Assembly: GCA_017161075.1 (NCBI GenBank)
Contig: CP046174.1
Span: forward strand, 806,001-870,000
DNA: 64,000 nucleotides
From: Erysipelotrichaceae bacterium 66202529
GTDB taxonomy: Bacteria > Bacillota_I > Bacilli_A > Erysipelotrichales > Erysipelotrichaceae
Reading direction: 5' to 3'
The notes under the pieces were generated by a model. It made no database searches and was not told the origin of the DNA. It saw only the letters and a program-made list of their open reading frames with translations. Below are positions 1 to 8,213 of the stretch, piece by piece. Within the stretch, counting starts at the first letter, position 1, and each line of letters begins with the position of its first letter. The translations under genes and the position numbers were made by a program.

Positions 1-401
1 CCCGGACACTGTGCAATCTTACCATCACAATATTCGGCATAATAAGGCTCCCGGTAAAACGGCTTTTTCAGAAAATCCCCCATGACCTCATCCACAACAG
101 CCGCAATGTTGTCATAAATATTGCGTCCCCGTACAAATGCCTGATCAAATGCTGTAGAGTTGGTGATATCAAATGAATATCCTCTGCTGCGATACCATTC
201 TGTATAAATCCGATTTAAGGCAAGGGACATCTGACACCAGATATTGGCACGCAAGGCCTCATACGGCCAGGTTGGATAGATTTCACTGGAAGCGACATTT
301 TTAATATAATCCACAAAGCCGACAGTTACATTTTCCGCACTTGCTGTCGGTCTTCCCAAATGAACCGTGATGGTTACAGGAAGTATGATTTCTTCTAGCA
401 T
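1..401 (-). CDS. SleC/SpoIID-like spore cortex-lytic protein, N-terminal part (runs off window)
   Basis: Reads leftward from an ATG at 401 and is still open at base 1, so only about 133 residues are seen. The sequence contains TASAENVTVGFVDYIKNVAS followed by ...EIYPTWP...ALRANI and later YTEWYRSRGYSFDITNST, a pattern I recognise from clostridial SleC-type cortex-lytic proteins with a SpoIID/LytB-like domain. Its start overlaps the stop of the upstream gene (395-775) by 7 bp, so the two are probably co-transcribed. Family assignment is from memory of the motif. The catalytic or peptidoglycan-binding part lies outside the window. Confidence 0.65.
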   Translation of the reverse strand, partial: MLEEIILPVTITVHLGRPTASAENVTVGFVDYIKNVASSEIYPTWPYEALRANIWCQMSLALNRIYTEWYRSRGYSFDITNSTAFDQAFVRGRNIYDNIAAVVDEVMGDFLKKPFYREPYYAEYCDGKIAQCP

Positions 402-775
402 GCGCGGCAACCTCCTCCCTCATGAAGCTGATGCTCTCCAATATCTAGTATATTACTTACGCTTTGCTCATCGGCATTCTGCATGACAATCGTTAGTGTT
501 GAATCTGTTTCTGCGAATATCTGTACACCATTTCGTACTTCTGTCACATACCCCTCCTTGGCAACATGAATATCATACTGCCCATAGGGACGTGTCAGTG
601 AATGGATATCAGTTGAATGTGCACTGTCCGGAGCATCCAGAGCGATACGCTCGCTTCTGCCATTTTCATCTGTCATACAATCCATGATAAATACAGAACC
701 ACGTTCGTCCCGGTGAAAGACACTAACGCGTGCATTTGAGATTGGCTGTGCAGTTTCCTCCATGGCTTGTACCAT
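395..775 (-). CDS. Small carboxypeptidase-regulatory-like (Ig-fold) protein
   Basis: 126 residues with no signal peptide. The pattern PISNARVSV...DENGRSE...YGQYDIHVAKEGY...VQIF is typical of CarboxypepD_reg/PEGA-like beta-sandwich domains. The C-terminus is short and Cys/Gly-rich (GGGCRAC). The ATG at 775 is preceded by AAAAGGA. Its stop overlaps the start of the SleC-like gene, and the pairing suggests an accessory of the spore-wall enzyme. Function otherwise unknown. Confidence 0.6.
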   Translation of the reverse strand: MVQAMEETAQPISNARVSVFHRDERGSVFIMDCMTDENGRSERIALDAPDSAHSTDIHSLTRPYGQYDIHVAKEGYVTEVRNGVQIFAETDSTLTIVMQNADEQSVSNILDIGEHQLHEGGGCRAC

Positions 776-936
776 GACATATCCTTTTGTGATAGTATCA
801 CCTCCTTTACAGCGTATGCCGCAAATGTCCGGGGTATCGGGTCAATTGCCCTTCTGCTTAGCATTGCAGAACAAAAAGTTCACGGCAAAGATTATTTTTA
901 AGATTAACATTACATATACTTGAAAAGGTGAAGATA

Positions 937-1623
937 ATGAAAAGAAAAAAATACCTGCTTGGTGCAGGGCTGCTTTGTACCATTCTGGCAGCATCCCTCT
1001 GTTTATCGCATATTACCTCTGTATCTGCCAAACGCGCTTTTCATGCACTGGATGGTGTGGAAATCGTTTTAGATCCGGGACATGGCGGAAAGGATGACGG
1101 TGCGCGCAGCAATGAGGCAAAAGAACAGGAAATCAATCTGAAAATTGCGCAGAAGTTGAAAAAGCTTTTGGAAACAGGAGGGGCGCATGTTACCATGACA
1201 CGGGAGGGCGCCTATGATCTGGCAAGTGAGAATGCCACAAACCGTAAGCGTGAGGATATGAAAAAACGTATGGAGCTGATTAACCAGGAAAAAACAGATT
1301 TATTTCTCAGTATTCATTTAAATTCCTATCCCAATACCAGCGTAAAAGGAGCACAGGCATTTTATGCGCCAAAGAATGAAGTGTCAAAAGTATTTGCGGA
1401 TATCTTGCAGAAGCATCTGCGTGCGCTGACACAAACAAAAATGACAAGTAAGCCGGGAGATTATTATATTCTCAATAACGCAGAAAAAATTGGCTCGCTG
1501 GTAGAATGTGGCTTCCTTTCCAACGCTGAGGATCGTGCAAAGCTGATAACGGATGAGTATCAGCAGAAGATGGCGCAGACCTTGTATGACAGCATCCTGG
1601 AATACTTTAATTTTCTTTCCTGA
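937..1623 (+). CDS. cwlD: N-acetylmuramoyl-L-alanine amidase, CwlD-like
   Basis: Predicted to cleave the amide bond between muramic acid and L-alanine. CwlD enzymes make muramic-delta-lactam in the spore cortex. 228 residues, close to the usual CwlD length. N-terminal membrane anchor (about residues 6-24), then an Amidase_3 domain: LDPGHGG (zinc His near 49), EINL (Glu near 65), SIHLN (second zinc His) and LVECGFLSN (catalytic Glu). A GTG at 928 is in frame, but AAAGGTGA sits just before the ATG at 937, which I chose. The SleC-like gene upstream on the other strand fits a spore context. Confidence 0.85.
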   Translation: MKRKKYLLGAGLLCTILAASLCLSHITSVSAKRAFHALDGVEIVLDPGHGGKDDGARSNEAKEQEINLKIAQKLKKLLETGGAHVTMTREGAYDLASENATNRKREDMKKRMELINQEKTDLFLSIHLNSYPNTSVKGAQAFYAPKNEVSKVFADILQKHLRALTQTKMTSKPGDYYILNNAEKIGSLVECGFLSNAEDRAKLITDEYQQKMAQTLYDSILEYFNFLS

Positions 1624-1742
1624 TACATTGTTTGCGTATGTAGTCTATAAAATTTATGGGGAAGGGATATTTCACTGATGATGGCTACAGTTGAAACAGC
1701 CACAGAGAAGGCATGTATATAAAGAATGTACTCAGTCTTCTG

Positions 1743-2135
1743 CTAGGGAGTTTTTCTGAAATATAAAATGAGCTGCTGTTCCTTCTGTGAGCCGGATATA
1801 ATGAGCCTGTCATCTGTGTTGGCTGCTGGGATTTTTTCATCATTCAATACAAGTTGCACAAGCTCACAGCCATTATCCGGTAACAGGGAAAATAGTTTTC
1901 GCCGGTGTCTTGTCAACACATAAGTCCCTTCCTTACGATAGGCTTTTCCATCAAAAAAGCTGCCGTTACCATGCACTTTCACAGAAAGCAGAGAGTGTGT
2001 CTGTGTTTCTTCTAATTCAGGAATGATGAGGAGCTTATGTGTGCGGGAGGGTCTTGCCATGATGAAAAAACAGCTTGTCGCAAGCAGGATAGCGAGCATT
2101 GATGATATATGCAAACGGTATGCTTTTTTCCTCAT
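1743..2135 (-). CDS. Small exported or membrane-anchored protein of unknown function
   Basis: About 130 residues. Starts MRKKAYRLHISSMLAILLA with a hydrophobic segment (signal peptide or anchor), then a beta-rich domain with no motif I recognise. The start at 2135 is chosen because GGAAAGGA lies 5-8 bp upstream; the open frame extends to 2195, but that would enter the inverted-repeat site. It is the first gene downstream of the putative invertible segment (2216-2369), reading away from it, so it is the likely target of that switch. Confidence 0.6.
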   Translation of the reverse strand: MRKKAYRLHISSMLAILLATSCFFIMARPSRTHKLLIIPELEETQTHSLLSVKVHGNGSFFDGKAYRKEGTYVLTRHRRKLFSLLPDNGCELVQLVLNDEKIPAANTDDRLIISGSQKEQQLILYFRKTP

Positions 2136-2189
2136 GATTGTTCCTTTCCAGGCTGATGATGCTGTCAGCGCTGCATATGAAAAGACCTG

Positions 2190-2215
2190 TACCACATAAT
2201 ATGCATTATGTGGTA
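2190..2215. repeat. Inverted-repeat site 1 of a candidate invertible switch
   Basis: 11-bp arms TACCACATAAT and ATTATGTGGTA around a 4-bp core ATGC. The whole 26-bp site is the exact reverse complement of the site at 2370-2395. Arms that are near-palindromic with an asymmetric core are what a tyrosine recombinase crossover site looks like. Confidence 0.75.
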
Positions 2216-2369
2216 TCCTCTCATTTCTTCTCTACCTGTATATTTTACCATAGTTTCATCAAATCTGCATGCATTTCTTTTTGCGCTTCATGCTTTCCAA
2301 ACTGCTTGATATTTTACCGTACAAACGCAGATAGCCTGCAGGATATCCGCTATTTCCGTCATAATCCTG
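2216..2369. other. Candidate invertible segment between two inverted 26-bp sites
   Basis: 154 bp with no convincing ORF, bounded by inversely oriented recombinase-like sites and placed between the recombinase gene and a small exported-protein gene. It contains GGTAAAATAT twice on the minus strand, but I could not assign a clear sigma-A promoter in either orientation. It could carry a promoter, a terminator or a leader; which of these is unknown. Confidence 0.5.
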
Positions 2370-2395
2370 TACCACATAATGCATATTATGTGGTA
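2370..2395. repeat. Inverted-repeat site 2 of a candidate invertible switch
   Basis: Same 11-bp arms as the site at 2190, but with core GCAT instead of ATGC, so it is in opposite orientation. It lies 4 bp from the recombinase stop codon (2400-2402). Both sites are preceded by CCTG. Confidence 0.75.
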
Positions 2396-2399
2396 TTTT

Positions 2400-3251
2400 T
2401 CAGCATTGCAGCTTCACCAGACCCATACGGGACAGTGTCTTTTCATATTTCTGAAAGCTTGTCATCGTATACATTCTGGTTGTTTCGATAGAGGAATGAC
2501 CCAGAATATCAGCCAGTCTTACAACATCCTTTTCCATACTGTAAAAGGTAAAGGCAAATAGATGCCGCAGATTATGTGGGAATACTTTATGGCTACTGAC
2601 ATTTGCCACTCTGCACAGCTTTTTCATGGATTTCCATATGTTACTGCGATCCAAGGGCTTTCCGGTCTTTGTGATAAAGATGCATCCTGTTTTAATATTC
2701 AGCTTTCTGCAGTATTTCAAAAGCTGCTGTCTGAGCTTTGCAGGAAAAAAGACATTTCGTGTTTTGCCTTTATTATGAACTGTTGTTTTTCTGCACTTTA
2801 AAGCCTCAACAGTGATGAAGCTATGCTCAGATACACGAATACCGGTTGCACAGATTGTCTGCAAAAGGAGATACAACCGCTCATCGTGCTGGTTGAGCGC
2901 GGCCTGCAGCAAACGCGAATATTCCTTCTTTGTCAGCTCTCTTTCTTTTTCAATGCAGGTGCGTTTCTGTATTTTCAATAATTTTACCCTGCACTCCGTT
3001 AAACCGATAAAGGAAAGAAAACAGTTAACAGGAACAAGCATACTGTTAATGCTGGCTGAGGTGTAGGTTTTCATAAGCTCTTCCTTGTATGCGATAATAA
3101 GCTGTTTTGAAAGGGTTTGCTCAGAAAAAAGATACGTGAAAAGTCTTGTCACATCACGGATATATTTTTGTATCGTAAGAGTACTTTTTTCCTCCTCAAT
3201 CAAATAAGTTTTAAAGCTATCGATTTTTTGAAATGCCTCTATATAATCCAT
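2400..3251 (-). CDS. Tyrosine recombinase (XerC/D-like, probable DNA invertase)
   Basis: 283 residues, the usual length for Xer-type recombinases. N-terminal SAM-like DNA-binding region (about 1-85), then a catalytic domain with ATGIRVSEH (Arg I), HNKGKTR (Lys), HNLRH (His-X-X-Arg), LGHSS (His/Trp position) and a final RMYT (nucleophile Tyr). It would cut and rejoin two short sites by a 3'-phosphotyrosine mechanism. The ATG at 3251 has an upstream GAGGA. No phage or plasmid genes flank it, while two inverted 26-bp sites lie immediately after its stop, so its substrate is probably local. It is outside the conjugative element. Confidence 0.85.
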   Translation of the reverse strand: MDYIEAFQKIDSFKTYLIEEEKSTLTIQKYIRDVTRLFTYLFSEQTLSKQLIIAYKEELMKTYTSASINSMLVPVNCFLSFIGLTECRVKLLKIQKRTCIEKERELTKKEYSRLLQAALNQHDERLYLLLQTICATGIRVSEHSFITVEALKCRKTTVHNKGKTRNVFFPAKLRQQLLKYCRKLNIKTGCIFITKTGKPLDRSNIWKSMKKLCRVANVSSHKVFPHNLRHLFAFTFYSMEKDVVRLADILGHSSIETTRMYTMTSFQKYEKTLSRMGLVKLQC

Positions 3252-3818
3252 GTCGTTATCCTCCTGTGTTTCTTATAATAATAGCATAATTTCAGTCTTG
3301 TGATTATGTTGGTAGGCAGCAGACACTAGGCGTAGCACAGTATGCTTTTGTTTGCAGCGTGAACAGCAATAAGTTAAACGTTAAACAGGAGATGCATGAA
3401 GAACGATGATATTCATTTTGTTCGGTTCTAGATGAATTTCATATGTTCCTGTTTGTATGAATATGATAACGAAGATTTTTTTACGATGAATGAATCAAGA
3501 AAAAGCAATAAATGAAGATACGAAAAGTATCTAAATACTGCAACTATTGCTAGATTATTCAAGCATGATCTAAGAAGCACATCATATATATCATGGCGTT
3601 AGTATACGTCATGGCGTTAGTATACGGCCAATTTATCAGGGGATTATGATGCACAGCTCTTATAAAACAGGAAATAAGAACGTAGACACAGCAGCTTGCT
3701 GGGAATTAGATTGTTATCCTGCTTGTTTTTCTGGTATCTATTAAATTCCATAGAAATGGTAGAGGCTGTAAAACATAACATTAGAGAAAAATGTATGAAA
3801 TAAAATATAAAAAATATA
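3252..3818. other. Intergenic region without a supported gene
   Basis: AT-rich. Apart from the 18-bp tandem repeat at 3591-3626 and the tRNA promoter at its right edge, I see nothing coding on either strand. The open frame at 3644-3946 on the minus strand is an antisense shadow of the tRNA genes. Confidence 0.6.
3591..3626. repeat. 18-bp tandem direct repeat
   Basis: TCATGGCGTTAGTATACG occurs twice back to back (3591-3608 and 3609-3626). No function is apparent. Confidence 0.8.
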
Positions 3819-3847
3819 TTGACATCATTATCTGAATGTGATATTAT
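3819..3847 (+). promoter_or_regulatory. Sigma-A promoter of the first tRNA-Ile/tRNA-Ala pair
   Basis: TTGACA at 3819-3824, a 17-bp spacer, TATTAT at 3842-3847; the tRNA starts 21 bp further on. Confidence 0.8.
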
Positions 3848-3868
3848 TAACAGGCATTCGATGGAAAT

Positions 3869-3945
<77 letters not shown>

Positions 3946-3963
3946 TCGAATTTAAATATACAT

Positions 3964-4039
3964 GGGGTGTTAGCTCAGCTGGGAGAGCACCTGCCTTGCA
4001 CGCAGGGGGTCATCGGTTCGATCCCGATACGCTCCACCA
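3964..4039 (+). tRNA. tRNA-Ala (TGC), element insertion target
   Basis: 76 nt with CCA encoded. Acceptor GGGGTGT pairs with ACGCTCC, anticodon TGC. Differs from the second copy (40536-40611) only at position 32 of the anticodon loop (C here, T there). The last 10 bp plus one base form the left attachment core of the conjugative element, so the gene stays intact after insertion. Confidence 0.95.
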
Positions 4040-4040
4040 T
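4030..4040. other. attL core (CGCTCCACCAT)
   Basis: The 3' end of tRNA-Ala plus one base; the same 11 bp recur at 38678-38688, just past the serine recombinase gene. Duplication of a tRNA 3' end at the far boundary is the usual mark of site-specific insertion. Confidence 0.6.
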
Positions 4041-4049
4041 GACAAATTC

Positions 4050-4087
4050 AGTCGAACTTCATATCTTAATAGAGTTCGACTTTTTTC
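4050..4087 (+). terminator. Rho-independent terminator behind tRNA-Ala
   Basis: Stem AGTCGAACT/AGTTCGACT followed by a T run. It is element DNA, so the element supplies a new terminator to the tRNA operon it enters. Confidence 0.8.
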
Positions 4088-4113
4088 ATAAAATTGGGAA
4101 AAGTTACTATAAG

Positions 4114-4159
4114 AAGCACTGTAAACAGACTATTACATCTGTATACAGTGCTTTTTTTA
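4114..4159 (+). terminator. Second terminator-like hairpin at the left end
   Basis: Perfect 10-bp stem AAGCACTGTA/TACAGTGCTT followed by seven or more T. With the hairpin at 4050 it shields the element's first genes from tRNA transcription. Confidence 0.75.
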
Positions 4160-4185
4160 TTTCTATCTGAAAAAAGGAGGAAAGC

Positions 4186-4524
4186 ATGGAAACCACAAAA
4201 GAAAGAAGAAAGCAATACCACTATTATGTTACGAGTAAAGAATATGAACAGATAAGACAGCTCGCAGCTCGTGTTGCTATTCCGGAAGCCGCCGTAGTTA
4301 GGATCTGTGTACTTGCTGTTGCTAACACACCTATACTGGAATACATATTTGATGATGGTGTTCTACTTAAAGCAGACTCCTTGTCATTGCTAAAATACTC
4401 CCCTACTTTACGGATCATCAACGAAGCAATGAAACAACTGGAGAAACAAGGAGTGCATGTTGATGTATCTGAATTGATATGCAAAGAGATGAATTGGAAG
4501 GTTAAAAAACAAAGAGAAAAGTGA
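4186..4524 (+). CDS. Small hypothetical protein, first gene of the element
   Basis: 112 residues with strong SD AAAAGGAGGAAAGC before the ATG. Basic N-terminus followed by TSKEYEQIRQLAARVAIPEA, reminiscent of ribbon-helix-helix/MobC-type DNA-binding starts, but too weak to assign. Charged C-terminal helix (EMNWKVKKQREK). The next gene begins 12 bp downstream. Possibly an auxiliary DNA-binding protein of replication or transfer. Confidence 0.6.
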   Translation: METTKERRKQYHYYVTSKEYEQIRQLAARVAIPEAAVVRICVLAVANTPILEYIFDDGVLLKADSLSLLKYSPTLRIINEAMKQLEKQGVHVDVSELICKEMNWKVKKQREK

Positions 4525-4536
4525 GGAGTAGATAAC

Positions 4537-4758
4537 ATGGCGAAGAGAAATATCTTTTTCAAACCAAGAATGATTTCAAAAACAAATGAAGAAACATTGT
4601 ACAATACTTTTCCTTTATATGTGATAACAGTGATGGAGACATTCTTTCTTGCATTGTTGCAGGATGAATTCAATTTACACTCATTTATACTGATATGTCT
4701 CGGTGTAATCATTGCCTGTACTGCAGCTTATAAAATCGGACAGAACAGTGGGAAATAG
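4537..4758 (+). CDS. Small two-segment membrane protein
   Basis: 73 residues. Two hydrophobic stretches (about residues 26-42 and 48-66) joined by a short polar turn, basic N-terminus (MAKRNIFFKPR). SD GAGGAG lies upstream of the ATG. It ends 2 bp before the primase start, so it is translated from the same message. No family recognised. Confidence 0.6.
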   Translation: MAKRNIFFKPRMISKTNEETLYNTFPLYVITVMETFFLALLQDEFNLHSFILICLGVIIACTAAYKIGQNSGK

Positions 4759-4760
4759 AT

Positions 4761-6308
4761 ATGGAAGCAATCGATCTCATCAAAAAGATCCATGCCGGTG
4801 CTGATGATACCTGTTATTCCTCCATCCTCACCACTTGGGAGGAAAAATCGAGGTATGAGCGATTGGAAGAGCTGATGTCTCTTTTATGTAAAGGTATGGA
4901 TATGCAAACGGCCGTAAAGCAGCTGCATATCACTCCGGCCGGTGCGACAGCTTTGCTAAAGGATTGCGAACATATCCGGATGGATAAAGGAAAACGATGT
5001 ATGTATGATCATATGCTACAGACCTCTATCTTTCTGGACCAATGTGAAGAAATGATGTTTGCTCAAGCGGAAGATGTCTATTATTCACTCAATAGCTTTT
5101 ATAAGCCTAAGAAAGCAGGCAGTAATGTCAGACATATCAATGCTATGGTATTGGATTTTGACTATTACAAGGATGACAGGTTTATGGACTGGGAAGCTGA
5201 AAGATTTTATAAAAAGAAGATTAAGGACAAGCTTCCCTTCCCTCCGACTGCTGTCATGGATTCCGGTCGTGGTCTTTATGTCATCTATGCATTCCAGCAC
5301 TGTTCCTACCATATGGAAGGTCTCTACAGAGCCATCATGAAGGCGTTCTATATCCGTTTTGAAGAATTATGCATCGATGCCGGTGCGATGCTCATCACGC
5401 AGGTGATACGACTACCCGGTACGATCAACAGTAAATCCGGAAGACAGGTAAGGATCCTGCAGTATGAGGATACGGATTACCGTATCCAGGATTTCATTGA
5501 AATGCTCCCCTGGTCACAGGAGGAGGTCAAGCAACATCGGCTGAAGAAAAAGGAAAAGAAGAAAAAGCCGGAGAAGGAAGTGAAAAAGGACATATCGGCA
5601 AGGAAACCTTATTTTAAAGATTTCTATGAAGACATGCGAAAGCTGATCATCCTAAGGAATCATAACGGCCAGTATGAAGGATACCGAGAGATGCTGCTAT
5701 ATCTTGTAAGAGAAAGAGCCGTCTGGTCGGGATATACGATCAAGGAATCGGTCGACCTTGCTATGGAGCTGAATAAGGAGATGCATCAGCCCTTGTCTGA
5801 AAAGGAAGTGGAAACTGTTTGCAGGCCATCACCGGGGAGACACAAATGTTCGATCGCGAAGATCATCGCAAAATTGAACATCACGATGACTGAGCAGAAA
5901 AAACTAAAAGTGCTCAAACGGAAATGGTTGAAGAAATCAGAGTATGCCAAAAGGAAACGCAAGAATACACTGACGAATCTAACACCCAAACAGCAGGAGA
6001 TCCTGGAAAGGAGAACGAGAGTATGTGAACTGAAGAACGTACATCATCTGAAGAACAAGGATATCGCCGATATCCTTGCGGTCGACAGATCTCAAGTCAC
6101 GAGGGACCTGCAGCATATCAAGCAGAATCCCTCCAGATTCAAGATCTTATTAAAAGATTACATGGATAGGCTGAAGGAAAGAAAAGAAACCGATGACTAT
6201 CGGCTACGCCTCACCTATCAAAGGCAGCAACAGCTTGAAAAATGGATGGGGTATGCACAGACTGCCCTGGATTACCTAGTGCGTGATCTGGATGTGTCCG
6301 TGACCTAA
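4761..6308 (+). CDS. Primase-like replication protein (AEP fold) with C-terminal HTH
   Basis: 515 residues. The central region has archaeo-eukaryotic primase hallmarks: VLDFDYY (metal-binding acidic pair near 132-134), DSGRGLYVIY (near 166-175) and RLPGTIN (near 216-222). A Lys/Glu-rich linker follows, then a PriCT-like helical block (about 285-360: REMLLYLVRERAVWSGYT...) and a helix-turn-helix NKDIADILAVDRSQVTRDL near 432-450. Such proteins prime or initiate replication of plasmids and ICEs. The HTH could bind the origin, perhaps the structured region just downstream (6380-6446). The ATG is 2 bp after the preceding stop. Confidence 0.75.
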   Translation: MEAIDLIKKIHAGADDTCYSSILTTWEEKSRYERLEELMSLLCKGMDMQTAVKQLHITPAGATALLKDCEHIRMDKGKRCMYDHMLQTSIFLDQCEEMMFAQAEDVYYSLNSFYKPKKAGSNVRHINAMVLDFDYYKDDRFMDWEAERFYKKKIKDKLPFPPTAVMDSGRGLYVIYAFQHCSYHMEGLYRAIMKAFYIRFEELCIDAGAMLITQVIRLPGTINSKSGRQVRILQYEDTDYRIQDFIEMLPWSQEEVKQHRLKKKEKKKKPEKEVKKDISARKPYFKDFYEDMRKLIILRNHNGQYEGYREMLLYLVRERAVWSGYTIKESVDLAMELNKEMHQPLSEKEVETVCRPSPGRHKCSIAKIIAKLNITMTEQKKLKVLKRKWLKKSEYAKRKRKNTLTNLTPKQQEILERRTRVCELKNVHHLKNKDIADILAVDRSQVTRDLQHIKQNPSRFKILLKDYMDRLKERKETDDYRLRLTYQRQQQLEKWMGYAQTALDYLVRDLDVSVT

Positions 6309-6379
6309 ACACAAGCGGAAACGAGGGCCATAGAAATACGTTATTTTAGCAGGTACGCCTGTAACAGATATCGAGGAAA

Positions 6380-6446
6380 CAACTCCTAAAACGGCTGAAA
6401 TCAAGCCGTGACGCATGTTCTCGGATGCGCAGAGATGAAGGAGTTG
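6380..6446. other. Three-way-junction secondary structure (origin or structured RNA candidate)
   Basis: Outer stem CAACTCCT (6380-6387)/AGGAGTTG (6439-6446) encloses two smaller hairpins: ACGGCT (6391-6396)/AGCCGT (6404-6409) and CGCAT (6412-6416)/ATGCG (6425-6429). All three stems are perfectly paired. There is no U run, so it is not a terminator. It lies in the only long gap of the left module, right behind the primase gene, which suits a single-strand origin, oriT or structured leader. Confidence 0.5.
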
Positions 6447-6529
6447 CAAAAAAATAGGCAGCATTGAGATATATGTGCAGGGGTGTTTCAGGAGGATATT
6501 ACAACGATAATTTTCCCCCAATCGATATC

Positions 6530-6560
6530 TTTTCGAGGGGCATCCCCTTGCTGACGAAAA
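6530..6560. repeat. Nested hairpin upstream of the 6580 gene
   Basis: TTTTCG (6530-6535) pairs with CGAAAA (6555-6560) and encloses AGGGG/CCCCT with a 3-nt loop. It lies just upstream of the SD (AAAGAAAGGA) of the next gene, so it could act as an operator, a leader hairpin or part of an origin. Confidence 0.4.
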
Positions 6561-6579
6561 CGAAAGAAAGGACAAGAAC

Positions 6580-7254
6580 ATGAAAGAATACAGTATAAAA
6601 CTAAGACTTACAGCAACAGAGGCAGAACAGCTCGTAAAAGCTGCAGCACAGCACGATCAGTTGGTCTCCGAACTCCTGGAATCCTTCGTATACGACTTGG
6701 TCTCTTCCGATGAGCATCGTGGAGGAGATGATGAGACGGAAGCAGCACAACAGTGGTATCAGCGACGCAATGAGGCGTTATACCCGCATCATACGACCCC
6801 ATTGACAGAAGCCGAAGCACTCCAACACGCGGAATCGGGTGCGCAGAAGCGCTGCATACAGGAAGCTTTCCGGTATGTTCCTCTTTACTTTGAATGGATA
6901 AAAGCAACGATGGTAGAGGATGGCGTGATCTTGGAAGATCGAAATCATGAGTGTGTACACTTTTTTATCAACAAACATGATGGTATCGAATTTGATGGTG
7001 GATACGGAAACAGCTGTAATGATCTGGAACGCATCTGTACATATGAAAAGATCTCGTGGAAGGATGTGGAAACTCGCCTACGCAGCTATACGAAAGAACA
7101 TCAACAGGAATTACAGTATCACCTGCGAGAATGTTTCAAACAACTGCCAAAACAAGACGACAGTATCGACTATGTGCAGATAAAGATGACGAGGGATATA
7201 TATCGTCTGGAAGCGATGCTAAGTGAGATCCTTGGAAACTTCTGTTATGAGTGA
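6580..7254 (+). CDS. Hypothetical protein with ribbon-helix-helix-like N-terminus
   Basis: 224 residues. The start MKEYSIKLRLTATEAEQLVK resembles the strand-helix start of RHH regulators. The rest is acidic and has no motif I know. SD AAAGAAAGGA precedes the ATG. An 18-residue frame (7247-7303) overlaps its stop and runs into the next start with ATGA, which may only serve translational coupling. Confidence 0.55.
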   Translation: MKEYSIKLRLTATEAEQLVKAAAQHDQLVSELLESFVYDLVSSDEHRGGDDETEAAQQWYQRRNEALYPHHTTPLTEAEALQHAESGAQKRCIQEAFRYVPLYFEWIKATMVEDGVILEDRNHECVHFFINKHDGIEFDGGYGNSCNDLERICTYEKISWKDVETRLRSYTKEHQQELQYHLRECFKQLPKQDDSIDYVQIKMTRDIYRLEAMLSEILGNFCYE

Positions 7255-7299
7255 GTCACTGTTCGAACTGGATGAAACAGGAGAAGGAGGTAGTGTGAT

Positions 7300-7527
7300 A
7301 TGAAGCAATCAAAAACAGGAAGGATCCCTGCATGGGTACTATCACATTTGAAAAGATACGGCAATTGTGCCATCGGAAGGAAGGTCGCAAAAGAACTCGG
7401 AGATGAATTATTGCCCCTCCTACAGGAAGAGGGTTACGTTTGTGAGTTCCTCACGATCGATCATAGCGGGGAAGGAAAAAGCGGAACGACCTACCTCGTC
7501 AGATGCCTATGCGGAAACATAAGATAA
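7300..7527 (+). CDS. Small hypothetical protein
   Basis: 75 residues with a very good SD (AAGGAGG). Two Cys near the C-terminus (RCLCG) and one in the middle (YVCEF). No recognised family. Overlaps the next small frame by 25 bp. Confidence 0.5.
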   Translation: MKQSKTGRIPAWVLSHLKRYGNCAIGRKVAKELGDELLPLLQEEGYVCEFLTIDHSGEGKSGTTYLVRCLCGNIR

Positions 7528-7676
7528 CAGCTGTATTTCATATGTTGTGCTACTTACATCAAGGCTGTGTCGGATATGCACAGCATATCGAAATGCAGAA
7601 ATGGATCCGACAAAAAGGATTGCATAATGTCTATCACTTCATGTGGGAAACCTTCCAAGATGCTTGGAAGAGGTGA
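7503..7676 (+). CDS. 57-residue hypothetical protein
   Basis: MPMRKHKITAVFHMLCYLHQ... ending in MWETFQDAWKR. Overlaps the end of the preceding gene in another frame and fills the gap to the nuclease gene. No strong SD. Support rests on its position in a tightly packed operon. Confidence 0.35.
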   Translation: MPMRKHKITAVFHMLCYLHQGCVGYAQHIEMQKWIRQKGLHNVYHFMWETFQDAWKR

Positions 7677-7706
7677 AAGCGTCATGAATAGAAAGGAAAA
7701 ACGGAA

Positions 7707-8198
7707 ATGAAGAAAAATATCAGACGTATCATCATCGTATCGGCAATCATACTCTCAGCTGCATTACCCGGGTTGAAGAAACTGCAGCCATTGGAACAGA
7801 AAGGCGTGAAGCTGACAAAATGTACGGATGGCGATACCGCCCATTTCATGATCGATGGGCAAGATACGACGGTGCGATTCCTAGCCATCGATACACCGGA
7901 GACGAAAAAGCCAAACACGCCGGTACAACCCTATGGCAAAGAAGCAAGCCGATATACATGTGATGCCCTCAGCAGCGCAAAAGAGATCCGTTTGGAATAT
8001 GAAAAAGAAAAGACCGATAAGTATGGAAGAAATCTAGCCTGGGTATTCGTGGATGATAAGTTATTGCAGGAACAGCTCATACGAAAGGGATACGCCAAAG
8101 TAGCGTACCTATACGATGAGTATACATATACCGACAGATTGCAAAAAGCAGAGAAAGAAGCGAAAGCGCAAGAGCTGGGTCTATGGGATAAGGAATAA
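7707..8198 (+). CDS. Staphylococcal-type thermonuclease (SNase), exported
   Basis: 163 residues. N-terminal hydrophobic segment (about 8-22) with basic start MKKNIRR, then an SNase OB-fold: DGDTAHF, VRFLAIDTPETKKP (catalytic Arg, Asp, Thr and Glu positions all present) and KYGRNLAWVF (second catalytic Arg). The closing AEKEAKAQELGLW is typical of the family. A calcium-dependent nuclease acting outside or at the membrane; on conjugative elements such nucleases are frequent passengers. SD GAAAGGAAA upstream. Confidence 0.85.
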   Translation: MKKNIRRIIIVSAIILSAALPGLKKLQPLEQKGVKLTKCTDGDTAHFMIDGQDTTVRFLAIDTPETKKPNTPVQPYGKEASRYTCDALSSAKEIRLEYEKEKTDKYGRNLAWVFVDDKLLQEQLIRKGYAKVAYLYDEYTYTDRLQKAEKEAKAQELGLWDKE

Positions 8199-8213
8199 GG
8201 AGGTTTCACACAC

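Noticed and set aside
2138..2491. 117-residue plus-strand frame over the switch
   Set aside because: It crosses both inverted-repeat sites and the end of the recombinase gene; no SD.
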